Assembly: GCF_900115265.1 (NCBI RefSeq)
Contig: NZ_FOVU01000004.1
Coordinates: forward strand, 184,987-248,986
Length of the DNA: 64,000 nucleotides
Source: Bradyrhizobium sp. Ghvi
GTDB lineage: Bacteria; Pseudomonadota; Alphaproteobacteria; Rhizobiales; Xanthobacteraceae
Direction: 5' to 3'
Shown here: positions 27,489 to 36,794 of the stretch, piece after piece
Layout: each line of letters starts with the position of its first letter
Numbering within the stretch: the first letter of the stretch is position 1
Program-made: the position numbers and the translations under genes
Notes under the pieces: generated by a model
Seen by the model: only the letters and a program-made list of their open reading frames with translations
Database searches by the model: none
Told to the model about the DNA's origin: nothing

Positions 27489-28430
27489 TCAGTACCGGAT
27501 ACGGGGGTCGAGCAGCGTGTAGGCGACGTCGATCAGAAGGTTGACGACGACGTAGATCAGCGAGGTCAGCAGGATCATCGCCTGGATCACCGGATAGTCG
27601 CGCGCCAGCACCGCATCCACGGTGAGGCGGCCGATGCCGGGAATGTTGAACACGCTCTCGGTGACGACGACGCCGGAGATCAGCAGCGCAAAGCCGGTGC
27701 CGATCACGGTGATCACGGGCACGGCCGCGTTGCGCAGCGCGTGCCGCATCATCACCGCGACCTCGTTGATACCCTTGGCGCGCGCGGTTCGCACATAGTC
27801 TTCGCCGAGCACGTCGAGCATCGCCGCGCGCGTCATGCGAGCGATCAGCGCGATATAGATGAAGGAGAGCGCGCAAGTCGGCAGGATGATGCGCTCGAAG
27901 AACGGTCCGAAGCCGGCCGAGATGCTTTTGAAGCCCTGCACGGGTAACCAGCGCAGGTCGATCGCAAACACCTCGATCAGGACATAGCCGACCACGAACA
28001 CCGGCACCGAGAAGCCGAGCACGGAGAGACCCATCACGAAGCGGTCGATCCAGGTGCCGTGCTTCCAGGCCGCAATGACGCCGAGCGGCACGGCGACGAT
28101 GACGGCGAGAATGATGGTCGACAGCGCGATCGAGATCGACGGCTCGACGCGCTGGCCGATCATCTTCATGACCGGCAGGTTGGAGATCAGCGAGGTCCCG
28201 AGGTCTCCGTGCAGCAGCTTGTTCACCCAGGTGATGAACTGGACGATCAAGGGCTCGTTGAGGCCGAGCGAGGTGCGGATGCGCTCCAGCCGTTCCGGCG
28301 TCGCATTGTCGCCGGCGAGGATCGCGGCGGGATCGCCCGGCGTCAGCCGCAGCAACAGGAACACGAAGAGGGCGACGACGCCCATCACGGGCACGGCGGC
28401 GAAGATTCGGCGAAGGAGATATCCGAGCAA
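27489..28430 (-). CDS. ABC transporter permease (DppB type)
   Basis: 313-residue inner-membrane permease with six predicted segments. It starts MLGYLLRRIFAAVPVMGVVALFVFLLLRLTPGDPAAILAGD-like sequence, with the family motif LGLNEPLIVQFITWVNKLLHGDLGTS, and the loop GEDYVRTARAKGINEVAVMMRHALRNA near 215-240 for coupling to the ATPase. It ends DVAYTLLDPRIRY, as usual for DppB. It is the first permease gene in the peptide importer set. Confidence 0.94.
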   Translation of the reverse strand: MLGYLLRRIFAAVPVMGVVALFVFLLLRLTPGDPAAILAGDNATPERLERIRTSLGLNEPLIVQFITWVNKLLHGDLGTSLISNLPVMKMIGQRVEPSISIALSTIILAVIVAVPLGVIAAWKHGTWIDRFVMGLSVLGFSVPVFVVGYVLIEVFAIDLRWLPVQGFKSISAGFGPFFERIILPTCALSFIYIALIARMTRAAMLDVLGEDYVRTARAKGINEVAVMMRHALRNAAVPVITVIGTGFALLISGVVVTESVFNIPGIGRLTVDAVLARDYPVIQAMILLTSLIYVVVNLLIDVAYTLLDPRIRY

Positions 28431-28575
28431 GTTGGATCCGTCAGATGAGAGTCAAATCGGCGGTAGGGGTCATGGCCCGTTCTGCCACCAGCCTAACATT
28501 TCAGCAATTCCCGTGCCATCAGGGTCACAGTTTTTGCAGTGCGGCCAGTCGTGATGATGGGGCGTGCTTGCGGCT

Positions 28576-28677
28576 GTCATTCCGGGGCGCGTCGAAGACG
28601 CGAACTATGGTGCGCAATTGCGCACCCGAGAATCTCGAGATTCCGGGTTCGGCCCTTTCGGACCGCCCCGGAATGAC
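28576..28677. repeat. Intergenic palindromic repeat, ATTCCGGGG type
   Basis: GTCATTCCGGGGCGCGTC to CCGCCCCGGAATGAC with inner GGTGCGCAATTGCGCACC and GAATCTCGAGATTC palindromes. It lies between the M20 peptidase and the permease. Confidence 0.85.
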
Positions 28678-28686
28678 GAGCTCAAG

Positions 28687-29817
28687 TCATTCCAGCGTCG
28701 CCAACAGTCCCGCCATCAGGCGACCGCGTTCGACCAGGCTCTCGACCTCGATATACTCTTCAAGCGTGTGGACATTGCCACCGCGCACGCCCAGGCCGTC
28801 GAGGGTCGGGATGCCCATCGCGCCGGTGAAGTTGCCGTCGGAGCCGCCGCCGGAACTCGCATGCGGTAATTCCGCGCCGAGAGATTTGGCGATGCCGCGC
28901 GCCTTTTCGTAAAGTGCCAGGGTGCCGGCATCCGGCTCCCACACCGGCCGCGTCACGCCGCGCGTGACCTTGAAGGTCACGTCGTTGGTGGTGCCGGAGA
29001 GGGCCAGCATTCGCTCGACGCCGCGATCGAGGTCGGCTTGGCGCTTGGCCATGGAGAGCGCTTCGCCCGTCGCCGTCGTGGCGACGCAATTGACCCACTG
29101 GCCGCCATGCACGACGCCGACCGAGAAGGTGCAGTCCTCCGTCGTCAGCGCCTCGATCGCGAGAATTTGCCGTGCCATCTCGCGAATGGCCGAGCGCCCG
29201 GCCGACAATGTCGCGCCGGCGTGACTCGGCCGTCCCGTCGCTTCCAAATTGAATCGCGCGATGGCGTAACGTCCGGTGGTGACGCCATTGTCGGCGCGGC
29301 CGGGCTCGGGCACCAGCACGTATTTGTTCCGCGCCGCTTCCGCCTCGATGATGTCGCGGGTCGAGGGCGTGCCGACTTCCTCGTCGGGCGTGAATAGCAC
29401 TGTGATGGGCAGAGGCGTAGTGAAGGACGCGCGCGCCAGCTGCCGGATCGCTTCCAGCGAGAGATAGTTGCCGCCTTTCATGTCGCAGACGCCGGGGCCG
29501 TAGCATCTGTTGCCCTCGCGCCGCCATTTCAGCTTCTCGATGGTGCCGACGGGGTGGACGGTATCCATATGTCCGGCGATCAGAATGCCCGGCTCGCCTT
29601 GTTTGGGATGCGGGAAGCGGGCGCGGATGACACCGCCGAAGCCCTGACGGCCGGCAATGCGCTCGATGGTCGCACCCATGATGGCCATATCCCGCGCTGC
29701 GATATCGAGCATGCGGTTGACGGCACCGGCGTCCCAGGTCGGGCTCTCGCATTCTACCCAGGTGCGCAGGCCCTCGAGCATGGTTTCGGAATCGAAGGGA
29801 AGATTGGCTGGGTTCAT
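28687..29817 (-). CDS. M20 family metallopeptidase (carboxypeptidase G2-like)
   Basis: 376-residue di-zinc exopeptidase. The site is visible as GHMDTVHPVGT near 78-88 (His and Asp), GPGVCDMKGGNY near 103, DEEVGTPSTRDIIEAEAA near 140 (Glu pair) and SSGGGSDGNFTGAMG near 328. No signal peptide is seen, so it is cytosolic, unlike Pseudomonas carboxypeptidase G2. It likely trims imported peptides or glutamyl conjugates. GGGAGA precedes the ATG at 29817. It is divergent from the binding protein gene at 30086. Confidence 0.92.
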   Translation of the reverse strand: MNPANLPFDSETMLEGLRTWVECESPTWDAGAVNRMLDIAARDMAIMGATIERIAGRQGFGGVIRARFPHPKQGEPGILIAGHMDTVHPVGTIEKLKWRREGNRCYGPGVCDMKGGNYLSLEAIRQLARASFTTPLPITVLFTPDEEVGTPSTRDIIEAEAARNKYVLVPEPGRADNGVTTGRYAIARFNLEATGRPSHAGATLSAGRSAIREMARQILAIEALTTEDCTFSVGVVHGGQWVNCVATTATGEALSMAKRQADLDRGVERMLALSGTTNDVTFKVTRGVTRPVWEPDAGTLALYEKARGIAKSLGAELPHASSGGGSDGNFTGAMGIPTLDGLGVRGGNVHTLEEYIEVESLVERGRLMAGLLATLE

Positions 29818-30085
29818 CTTGATGTCTCCCAAGATTCGAAAGATGGAACGCGCATTGCATCAGCGCCGGCAGGACTAGCGGAGAGCGTTGTAGAGCCAAA
29901 CCGATCGTTGTGGAGCCCGTACGTACGACGCCGTGGGCTGCACCGAAACCGGATTGACGCGCTCAACACTGTCTGCAAGTCTCGAAAGATAAAGGCATTG
30001 CATGAGGTTAGTTCGCACAAAGAACGAACCTGATGCTCAACCAATAACCTGCCTTTGAACAGTTTCACGTCAGGAGAAACTTTCT

Positions 30086-31696
30086 ATGTTGAGCTTGATG
30101 CGCCGGGGGCGTCGCGCGTTCGCCTCCATACTTGCGCTGTCGGTCGTCGCGCTTTCGACGGCGATGGCCTCGCCGGTGTTTGCGGCCGGCAAGACCATCA
30201 CCGCGGTGATGCATTCGGATCTGCGCATCATCGATCCGATCTTTACCACCGCCTACATCACGCGTGACCATGGCTACATGGTCTACGATACGCTGATCGC
30301 GACGGATGCGAACTTCAAGATCCAGCCGCAGATGGCGGACTGGAAGATCTCCGACGACAAGCTCACCTACACCTTCACGCTGCGCGACGGCCTGAAATGG
30401 CATGACGGCACGCCGGTGACGGCGGAGGACTGCGTTGCCTCCTTGAAGCGCTGGGCCGCCGTCGACGGCATGGGCCAGCAGATGATGCAGTTCACTGCGA
30501 GCATCGAGGCGACCGATCCAAAAACCATCACGCTGAAGCTGAAGGAGCCCTATGGGCTGGTGCTGGAGTCGATCGGCAAGCCGTCCTCGCGCGTCGCCTT
30601 CATGATGCCGAAGCGTCTCGCCGAGACGCCGCCGGACAAGCAGATCCCCGAACAGATCGGCTCCGGCCCGTTCAAGTTCGTCCAGGGCGAATTCCAGCCC
30701 GGCGTGAAGGCCGTTTATGTCAAGAACACCGATTACGTGCCGCGCAAGGAGTCGGTGAGCTGGACGGCCGGTGGCAAGGTGGTGAAGGTCGATCGCGTTG
30801 AGTGGATCACCATGCCGGATTCGCAGACCGCGGTGAACGCGCTGCAATCGGGCGACATCGACTTCATGGAGAATCCACCCTGGGATCTATTGCCGGTCCT
30901 CGAGGGCAATCCCGATCTGAAGGTCGAGACGCTGAACAAGTTCGGCTTCCAGACCCTCGGCCGCATGAACTTCCTGCATCCGCCCTTCGACAATCCGAAG
31001 ATCCGCCGGGCCGCACTACTGGCGATGAGTCAGAAGGACGTGCTCGATGCGCTCGTCGGCAACCCGAAATACTACAAGGTCTGCGGGGCCTTCTTCATCT
31101 GCGACACCCCGTTCGCAACCGACGTCGGATCGGAGACGCTGGTGAAGGGCAACGGCATGGCGGAAGCCAAGAAAGCACTTGCCGAGTCCGGATATGACGG
31201 GACCCCGGTTGTGATCATGGCCCCCGGCGACGTCACGACCCTCAAGGCCCAGCCGATCGTCGCCGCCCAGCAACTGCGCGAGGCCGGCTTCAAGGTCGAT
31301 CTCCAGGCGACCGACTGGCAGACCGTGGTGAGCCGGCGCGCCAGCCAGAAGCCTCCCAAGGAAGGCGGCTGGAATATGTTCTTCACCAACTGGGTCAGCG
31401 CCGACGTGTCCAACCCGATCGCGAACCTCTCGGTCGGCGGCCAGGGCAAGAAAGGCGGCTGGTTCGGCTGGGCAGAGGACGCCAAGATCGAGAAGCTCAA
31501 GGACGATTTCGTCCGCGCCGCTTCGCTCGACGATCAGAAGAAGATCGCGACCGAGATCCAGAAGGAAGCCTACGACCAGGTGATCTACATCCCGCTCGGC
31601 CAGTACCTGGCGCCGAGCGCATGGCGGAAGTCGCTGTCCGGCGTGCTCGACGGTCCGGCGACCCCGGTATTCTGGAACGTCGACAAGTCGGAATAA
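30086..31696 (+). CDS. ABC transporter substrate-binding protein, family 5 (peptide type)
   Basis: 536-residue periplasmic binding protein. A signal peptide (RRGRRAFASILALSV, cleavage near AASPVFAAGK at about residue 34) is followed by the SBP_bac_5 region: YMVYDTLIATDANFKIQPQMADWKISDDKLTYTFTLRDGLKWHDGTPVTAEDC near 70-120. It delivers peptides or related compounds to the permeases encoded on the opposite strand. AGGAGA precedes the ATG. It is the only plus-strand member of the block, so its promoter is shared with the divergent M20 gene. Confidence 0.95.
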   Translation: MLSLMRRGRRAFASILALSVVALSTAMASPVFAAGKTITAVMHSDLRIIDPIFTTAYITRDHGYMVYDTLIATDANFKIQPQMADWKISDDKLTYTFTLRDGLKWHDGTPVTAEDCVASLKRWAAVDGMGQQMMQFTASIEATDPKTITLKLKEPYGLVLESIGKPSSRVAFMMPKRLAETPPDKQIPEQIGSGPFKFVQGEFQPGVKAVYVKNTDYVPRKESVSWTAGGKVVKVDRVEWITMPDSQTAVNALQSGDIDFMENPPWDLLPVLEGNPDLKVETLNKFGFQTLGRMNFLHPPFDNPKIRRAALLAMSQKDVLDALVGNPKYYKVCGAFFICDTPFATDVGSETLVKGNGMAEAKKALAESGYDGTPVVIMAPGDVTTLKAQPIVAAQQLREAGFKVDLQATDWQTVVSRRASQKPPKEGGWNMFFTNWVSADVSNPIANLSVGGQGKKGGWFGWAEDAKIEKLKDDFVRAASLDDQKKIATEIQKEAYDQVIYIPLGQYLAPSAWRKSLSGVLDGPATPVFWNVDKSE

Positions 31697-31743
31697 GACA
31701 TTTCGGGAGAAGCCAAGGGTGCTTGCGGCACCTTTGCCCGAAC

Positions 31744-31785
31744 AAAACGCGGCGCCGCTGTCATCAGCGGCGCCGCTGTCGTTTG
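31744..31785 (+). terminator. Likely terminator after the peptide-binding protein
   Basis: GCGGCGCCGCTG, TCAT, CAGCGGCGCCGC is a perfect 12-base stem with a 4-base loop, 52 bases past the stop. The following TGTCGTTTG is only a weak T-run, so it may act as a stabiliser rather than a classical terminator. Confidence 0.7.
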
Positions 31786-31934
31786 CGGTCCCGTCTTGGC
31801 CATCGAGAGCCTTTAACTCTTCCAGTTTCCTATCATTGCTATTTGTTTCTGATCTGAAATAGATGGTTCGCCTTCAGGCGATACTTTCCCACTTTGGTTT
31901 GATTCTTGTGCGGCTCGATTTTGCATTCCAGGCG

Positions 31935-33527
31935 ATGGCCGAACGGTCCGATCGCTCGCCGGCGCGCTGGCGCCGTCCGTTCCTGCGCTGGCTCGACGGC
32001 GTGGAGGCGGGCTGGGCCGTACCGCTTCTGATCGCCGGCTTCGTTGCGATCTGGACATTGTATCTCGCCGTCGCCTATGCCGGCAGCGGGCTGCATCCCG
32101 ATACGCTCGAGGCCTGGACGCTGGGGCGAAATTTCGCCCTCGGCTATCCCAAGCATCCGCCGCTGATGGGCTGGATCGCGGCAAGCTGGACCTCCGTCTT
32201 CCCGCTCAGCGACTGGTCGCTGCAATTGATGGCGATGGTCAATGCGGGGCTTGCGCTGGTCTTCGTCGATTGCGTCACGCGTCAGTTCGTGACAGGGCAC
32301 AAGCGAGTCCTTGTGCTGCTGCTCCTGATGCTGACGCCGGCCTATCAATTTCACGCCCAGCGCTTCAACGCCAACTCCGTGCTGCTGGCGGTCTGGCCGC
32401 TCGCCACATGGTGTTTCCTGCGCGCGTTCGAGACGCGGTCCGCGTTCTGGGCGGTCGCGCTCGGATGCACCACGGCGCTGGCGATGGTCGGAAAGTATTA
32501 TTCGATCTTCCTGGTCTCGAGCTTTGCCTTTGCCGCCCTCGCGCACCCGGCGCGGCGCACTTATTTTGCCTCCGCTTCGCCGTGGATCTCGGTCGTCACC
32601 GGGCTCGCAGCGCTGTCGCCGCATATCTACTGGCTTGCGACCACGGGCGCCTCGACCTTCACTTACGCACTGAACCACGCCAACGGCAATGCGGTGAGCT
32701 CCCTCGGTGACGTGAAGAATTTTCTGCTGGGGTTGGTGGCGGCCAGCAGCGTCGCGGGCGTGATCTGGGTGTTCATCGCAGGCCAGCGGCTCAAACAGGT
32801 TCCGGCCGACTTCGCCGCGATGAGCCCCGAGCTTCGACTTCTCTTCTACGTCGCCATCGGTACGATCGCACTGCCGGTGCTGATTTCGCTCGCGATGGGC
32901 ACGGACCTGCCGTCGCTATGGGCCCTGCAGGGGCTGTTTCTGTTCGTAGTGCTCGTCGTCTGCGGCGCCCGCTACCCGATCGAACGCTTCTACACCGTCA
33001 ATGCCACGGCCATCGTCATGGGCGTTGGTCTTGTCGCCGTCCTGGTCGCGGCCCCCATCCACGCCGTCCATCGCAACATCCACGGCTATGAAGAGGGGCG
33101 GAATTTCTACGTGCAAGCCGCAAGCGAGCTGACCCGACAATGGCACGAGCTGACAGGTGAGCCGCTCGGCGCCGTCAGCGGCGACGATTCGCTCGCTTTC
33201 GCCACCGCCTTCTACAGCCCGGATCATCCGCATTATGCGCGTCCGTTCGAGCATCAATATCATTGGGGATTGCCGCGCAAGGCGACGCTCGACCGCGGCT
33301 GGGCCGCGCTGTGTTTCGAGGGCCAGGATTATTGCGGCCGCTGGATGGAATGGGTGTCAGCCCGCGCCGGACTTTTTGTCAGGCGGGAATTCACCGTGCA
33401 GGCATCGCTCTGGGGCCGACCGGGCGTGAGCCGGAATGTCGTCGTGCTGATGGTGCCGCCGCAGGCGAACGGCGCGCCCAAAAGTGCTGCGCAGGATTTC
33501 AGCGCCAACAAGCGCAGTCCGGAGTAG
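31935..33527 (+). CDS. Glycosyltransferase family 39-like membrane protein
   Basis: About 530 residues with ten or more membrane segments and the GT-C fold pattern. After helix 1 comes HPDTLEAWTLGRNFALGYPKHPPLMGWIAASW, with the acidic residue and the KHPPL motif found in ArnT-like and dolichyl-phosphate-mannose transferase-like proteins (PMT_2). Such enzymes move a sugar from a lipid carrier to an acceptor at the outer face of the inner membrane. The acceptor is unknown. An ATG at 31863 would add 24 residues; 31935 is preferred because AGG precedes it, but the start is uncertain. Confidence 0.85.
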   Translation: MAERSDRSPARWRRPFLRWLDGVEAGWAVPLLIAGFVAIWTLYLAVAYAGSGLHPDTLEAWTLGRNFALGYPKHPPLMGWIAASWTSVFPLSDWSLQLMAMVNAGLALVFVDCVTRQFVTGHKRVLVLLLLMLTPAYQFHAQRFNANSVLLAVWPLATWCFLRAFETRSAFWAVALGCTTALAMVGKYYSIFLVSSFAFAALAHPARRTYFASASPWISVVTGLAALSPHIYWLATTGASTFTYALNHANGNAVSSLGDVKNFLLGLVAASSVAGVIWVFIAGQRLKQVPADFAAMSPELRLLFYVAIGTIALPVLISLAMGTDLPSLWALQGLFLFVVLVVCGARYPIERFYTVNATAIVMGVGLVAVLVAAPIHAVHRNIHGYEEGRNFYVQAASELTRQWHELTGEPLGAVSGDDSLAFATAFYSPDHPHYARPFEHQYHWGLPRKATLDRGWAALCFEGQDYCGRWMEWVSARAGLFVRREFTVQASLWGRPGVSRNVVVLMVPPQANGAPKSAAQDFSANKRSPE

Positions 33528-33733
33528 GGGCTTCTCCTCAGCAGTGGCTGTCGCGGATTTGCTCGAGCCCTTCGTTCGCAAAGGGCAAGTTGAAATCGGC
33601 GTGCTCGGCGGGCGATGCAGGCCGTTCAGTCTGCTGCGGATCCCGCTCGTGAGCTTCGTCGCGGTGCTGTGGTTCCATTGTGGGCCGCCTCTCGAATTGC
33701 TGCAGGACAACATCGAGGGGCTTGCGAAGTTCC

Positions 33734-34984
33734 TCACACGATCGGGCGATGATGCGGCTTGAACAGCCGGCCTTTCTCCACGACAAGCACGATCGCGAGC
33801 GCGGCGAGCGTCGACAGGAAGAAGCCGACCGAGAACGGCAGCAGCGTGCCGTCAAAACTCTGACCGATCATGGTGCCGACCACGATGCCGATCAGCGTCG
33901 TGATCGAGCCGTAGAGCGAGGAGGCGGTGCCGGCGATGTGACCCTGCGGCTCCATCGCGAGCGCGGTGAAATTGGCGACCATCATGCCGAACGAGAACAT
34001 CATCAGCGCCGACAGCACCATGAACAGCGGGAGCGGCAGCACGCCGAGGATCTCGGTCAGCAGCATCACGCCGGCGACGAGCGCATAGAGCGTCAGCGCG
34101 CCGTGCGAGATGACGCGCATGCCGAGCCGTCCCACCAGCTTCGCGTTGAGGAAGCCGGCGATGGCCGTGCCGGCCGCGATCGCGGCGAAGGCGAGCGGGA
34201 AGTAATGGCCGAGATGATAGATGCCGGTGAACACCTGCTGGGCCGAGAACACAAAAGCGAAGAGCGCACCTAGAACGGCGCCGGCGGCCGTCGCATAGCC
34301 TAGGGTCTGGCGGTTGGTGACGGTCTGGCGGAAGGCCGAGAGCACGTCGGCCGGCGCGAGCGACCTGCGTTCGGACTCGGCAAGCGTTTCAGGCAGTCGC
34401 AGCACGCTCCAAGCCAGCGCAAGCACGCCGTAGAGCATCAGCACGACGAAGATGCCGCGCCATTGCGTGACCAGCAGCACGGCCTGTCCGAACGAGGGTG
34501 CGATCACGGGCACCGCGATGAAGATCATCATGGCCAGCGACATCACGCTCGCCATGCGGCGGCCTGCATAACAGTCCCGCACGATCGAGGTCGCGATGAC
34601 GCGCGTCGCCGAGGTGCCGAGGCCCTGGAGCGCGCGGGCGAGCAGCAGCGTCTCGAACGAGGGGGCAGCGATCGCCAGCACGCCCGCCACCGCATAGACC
34701 GCCATGCCGCCGAGCAGCACCGGCCGGCGTCCGAACCGGTCCGACAACGGGCCCATGATGAACTGGCCCGCGCCGAAGCCGATCAGGAATGTCGACAGCA
34801 CGAGTTGAAGATGGTTCGCGTTGGGAATGCTGAAGGCCCGCCCGATGTCTGGCAGCGCCGGCAGCATCATGTCCATCGCGAGCGGGTTCAGCGCCATGAT
34901 GGAAGCGATCACGACAACGAATTCGGGAAAACCCATGGGGCGGTGTCCCGAGGACACCCAGTCGTCGGCATTGACGTCGGACAA
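33734..34984 (-). CDS. Bcr/CflA family drug exporter (MFS)
   Basis: 416-residue twelve-helix exporter. PLAMDMMLPALPDIGRAF near the start, GFGAGQFIMGPLSDRFGRRPVLLGG near 70-95, and ALQGLGTSATRVIATSIVRD near 115-135 are hallmarks of the Bcr/CflA group, which exports bicyclomycin, sulfonamides or chloramphenicol. The likely start is TTG at 34984, preceded by AGAGGTAAG; an in-frame ATG at 34936 (MGFPEFVV) is the alternative. The ribosome site lies inside a hairpin at 34992-35009. Divergent from the next membrane protein gene. Confidence 0.9.
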   Translation of the reverse strand: MSDVNADDWVSSGHRPMGFPEFVVVIASIMALNPLAMDMMLPALPDIGRAFSIPNANHLQLVLSTFLIGFGAGQFIMGPLSDRFGRRPVLLGGMAVYAVAGVLAIAAPSFETLLLARALQGLGTSATRVIATSIVRDCYAGRRMASVMSLAMMIFIAVPVIAPSFGQAVLLVTQWRGIFVVLMLYGVLALAWSVLRLPETLAESERRSLAPADVLSAFRQTVTNRQTLGYATAAGAVLGALFAFVFSAQQVFTGIYHLGHYFPLAFAAIAAGTAIAGFLNAKLVGRLGMRVISHGALTLYALVAGVMLLTEILGVLPLPLFMVLSALMMFSFGMMVANFTALAMEPQGHIAGTASSLYGSITTLIGIVVGTMIGQSFDGTLLPFSVGFFLSTLAALAIVLVVEKGRLFKPHHRPIV

Positions 34985-34991
34985 GGAGCTT

Positions 34992-35009
34992 ACCTCTGAT
35001 TCCAGAGGT
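34992..35009 (-). promoter_or_regulatory. Hairpin covering the ribosome site of the Bcr/CflA gene
   Basis: On the minus strand ACCTCTG, GAAT, CAGAGGT forms a 7-base stem with a 4-base loop. Its right arm contains the AGAGG that would act as ribosome site 8 bases before the TTG start. Folding would hide it. Whether it acts as a switch or as an operator DNA palindrome is open. Confidence 0.45.
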
Positions 35010-35258
35010 GGTATCTAACGCCCATGCTGCATCGCACAACCCATGTTTCGGGATGGCTGGCAGGCGAAGGACCAGCCTTGCGGCGCCGGCTTCATGGGCG
35101 GTTCGCTTTCTTCCGCGTCGGTCGGAAACCGAGGATTCACCATAAGATCGGGGGCGCCACACCGGAGAGATGAATCCGCAACCCATCTTGTCCAGTGTGG
35201 CCTGACCGGAGGCCGGTCAGGCGCCCTGCGGGAACCCAAGGCACAGGCAGGATCGGAC

Positions 35259-36590
35259 GTGTCGGACATCACGGAGACAGCACGGTGGACGGAACCCTCG
35301 GCGGACATCACCGGCAAGCGGAACGTTTGGCTCGCCAGCCTGATCGCGCTGGTGGCATTCCTGGTGTTCGCCAATCTCGCCAACGATGCCGCGCTCGATA
35401 CCCGATACGGCTGGGACGTTCGCGTCAATTGCGCAGCGGTCGATGCGCATGCTGACGGGCTCGATCCCTATTTCGTGAAGAATCTGAAGGGCACCAAGCT
35501 CTCGTATCCCTATCTGCCGGTGACGCTCGATGCCTTCCGTCCGCTATGTGCGGGCGGCTTTCTCGTCCATCATCATCGCGGCGTGTTTCTCATCCTTGCC
35601 ATGCTCTGCAGCCTGTTGCTGCCGGGGATCGGCCGGACGCGCGGCTTGCGCGACGTGGGCTTGAAGGGACTCACCGTGTTCGGTGCGTTCGTCGGCTTCG
35701 AATGGGTGTTGGCATCGGGCAATTTCGCAATTCTCGGCGCCGCGCTGACTGCCGCAGCACTTGCCCTTCTGCTTCGTGCCACTGAGTCCGACGATCTCCA
35801 TGACATCTCCCGGGTGGCGGGGGCGGCGCTCCTCGGCCTCGTGATGTCGTTCAAGCTGGTATTCTGTCCGGTGCTGGCCGCACTCTATTTTCTGCCGCTG
35901 CCTCGGCGGCGGAAGCTTGTCCTGACGAGCGTGGCGGGTCTCGGCTTCGCGCTGCCGATTCTGGTCTCGATTGTCTTCTATCCGAACCTGTTCTCGAGCT
36001 GGTTGCTCGCGATCACGGGAGGGATCCCCGGCCAGCATTCGGTCCAGCTCGAGGAAATCAATCCATCGCTGCTGCTGCTGGCGCAAAGCATCGTGGATCG
36101 TATCGGTGTTGCCGATAGCAAGCCGCTTGTGTTTGCGATCTACGCGCTGGCGGCGACCGCCTTCGTGCTCGCGCCGCTCGGCTTTGCGCTGCTGCGCGCG
36201 ATCCGCAACACGACGGGATCGCTGCCGGCGCGTCTCGACCGCTGGCTGATCGATCATCCGCAGGCCGCGATGCGGTTCACGGTGCTCGCGATGTCAGGCC
36301 TTTATCTCTGTTCGCCGCGCCTCAAGGAATATGCCTTCCTGGAGCTTGCAGTCTACTTCGCGGTCCTGATCGTCGATCTCCCGGCCGCGGCGCTCGCCGC
36401 CGTGCTGACCGTCGGCATTGCCGTTCCGACGCTGGTCTCGATCACGGGGATGTCGATCGAAGGCAGTTTCGTCCAGGTGGCGGCCGCGCTCGTCTGCTTC
36501 TGGATCATGTTGTGGACGTGGTCGTCGGCGTCGGTGGTGCGGGCAGCCGGGGTCGAACCGGCACAGCGCTTGCGCACCGAGGGATTTTAA
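35259..36590 (+). CDS. Glycosyltransferase family 87-like membrane protein
   Basis: 443-residue protein with about ten membrane segments. The first outer loop reads GWDVRVNCAAVDAHADGLDPYFVKNL then KLSYPYLPVTLDAFRPLC, the pattern of GT87/DUF2029 mannosyltransferase-like proteins (a DPY sequence and a Y-P-P/L motif). A GTG at 35259 with AGGA upstream is the likely start; an ATG at 35043 would add 72 non-hydrophobic residues. The last 18 codons read through the antisense of tRNA-Leu, giving the tell-tale VRAAGVEPAQRLRTEGF ending, so the native C-terminus may have been replaced. Confidence 0.75.
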   Translation: MSDITETARWTEPSADITGKRNVWLASLIALVAFLVFANLANDAALDTRYGWDVRVNCAAVDAHADGLDPYFVKNLKGTKLSYPYLPVTLDAFRPLCAGGFLVHHHRGVFLILAMLCSLLLPGIGRTRGLRDVGLKGLTVFGAFVGFEWVLASGNFAILGAALTAAALALLLRATESDDLHDISRVAGAALLGLVMSFKLVFCPVLAALYFLPLPRRRKLVLTSVAGLGFALPILVSIVFYPNLFSSWLLAITGGIPGQHSVQLEEINPSLLLLAQSIVDRIGVADSKPLVFAIYALAATAFVLAPLGFALLRAIRNTTGSLPARLDRWLIDHPQAAMRFTVLAMSGLYLCSPRLKEYAFLELAVYFAVLIVDLPAAALAAVLTVGIAVPTLVSITGMSIEGSFVQVAAALVCFWIMLWTWSSASVVRAAGVEPAQRLRTEGF

Positions 36591-36623
36591 GTCCCTTGCG
36601 TCTACCAATTCCGCCATGCCCGC
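36535..36623 (-). tRNA. tRNA-Leu (anticodon UAA)
   Basis: The minus strand begins GCGGGCATGGCGGAATTGG and ends CTGCCCGCACCA. The acceptor stem GCGGGCA/TGCCCGC pairs perfectly, the anticodon stem-loop AGGGA-CTTAAAA-TCCCT gives UAA, a long variable arm (CGGTGCGCAAGCGCTG) marks class II, and the T loop is GGTTCGACCCC-like. CCA is encoded. Length is 89 bases with CCA. Confidence 0.97.
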
Positions 36624-36794
36624 TTGATCCAACGAGATCAAACACTTAAGTCCCGTCCGGCGGTCTGGAACTGGCGCTTCCGGCCGGACAGGGGTTTCTT
36701 CCTTAAGCGAGCCGGCGGCACAAGGCAAAGCCTCAATCCGGACACCTGGCCCTGCTTTAGGCATTCTCAATTCAGGGGGACTATTTTTCTGCCC

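Noticed and set aside
33538..33733. Short frames on both strands after the GT39-like gene
   Set aside because: No motif and they overlap the exporter gene; treated as spacer.
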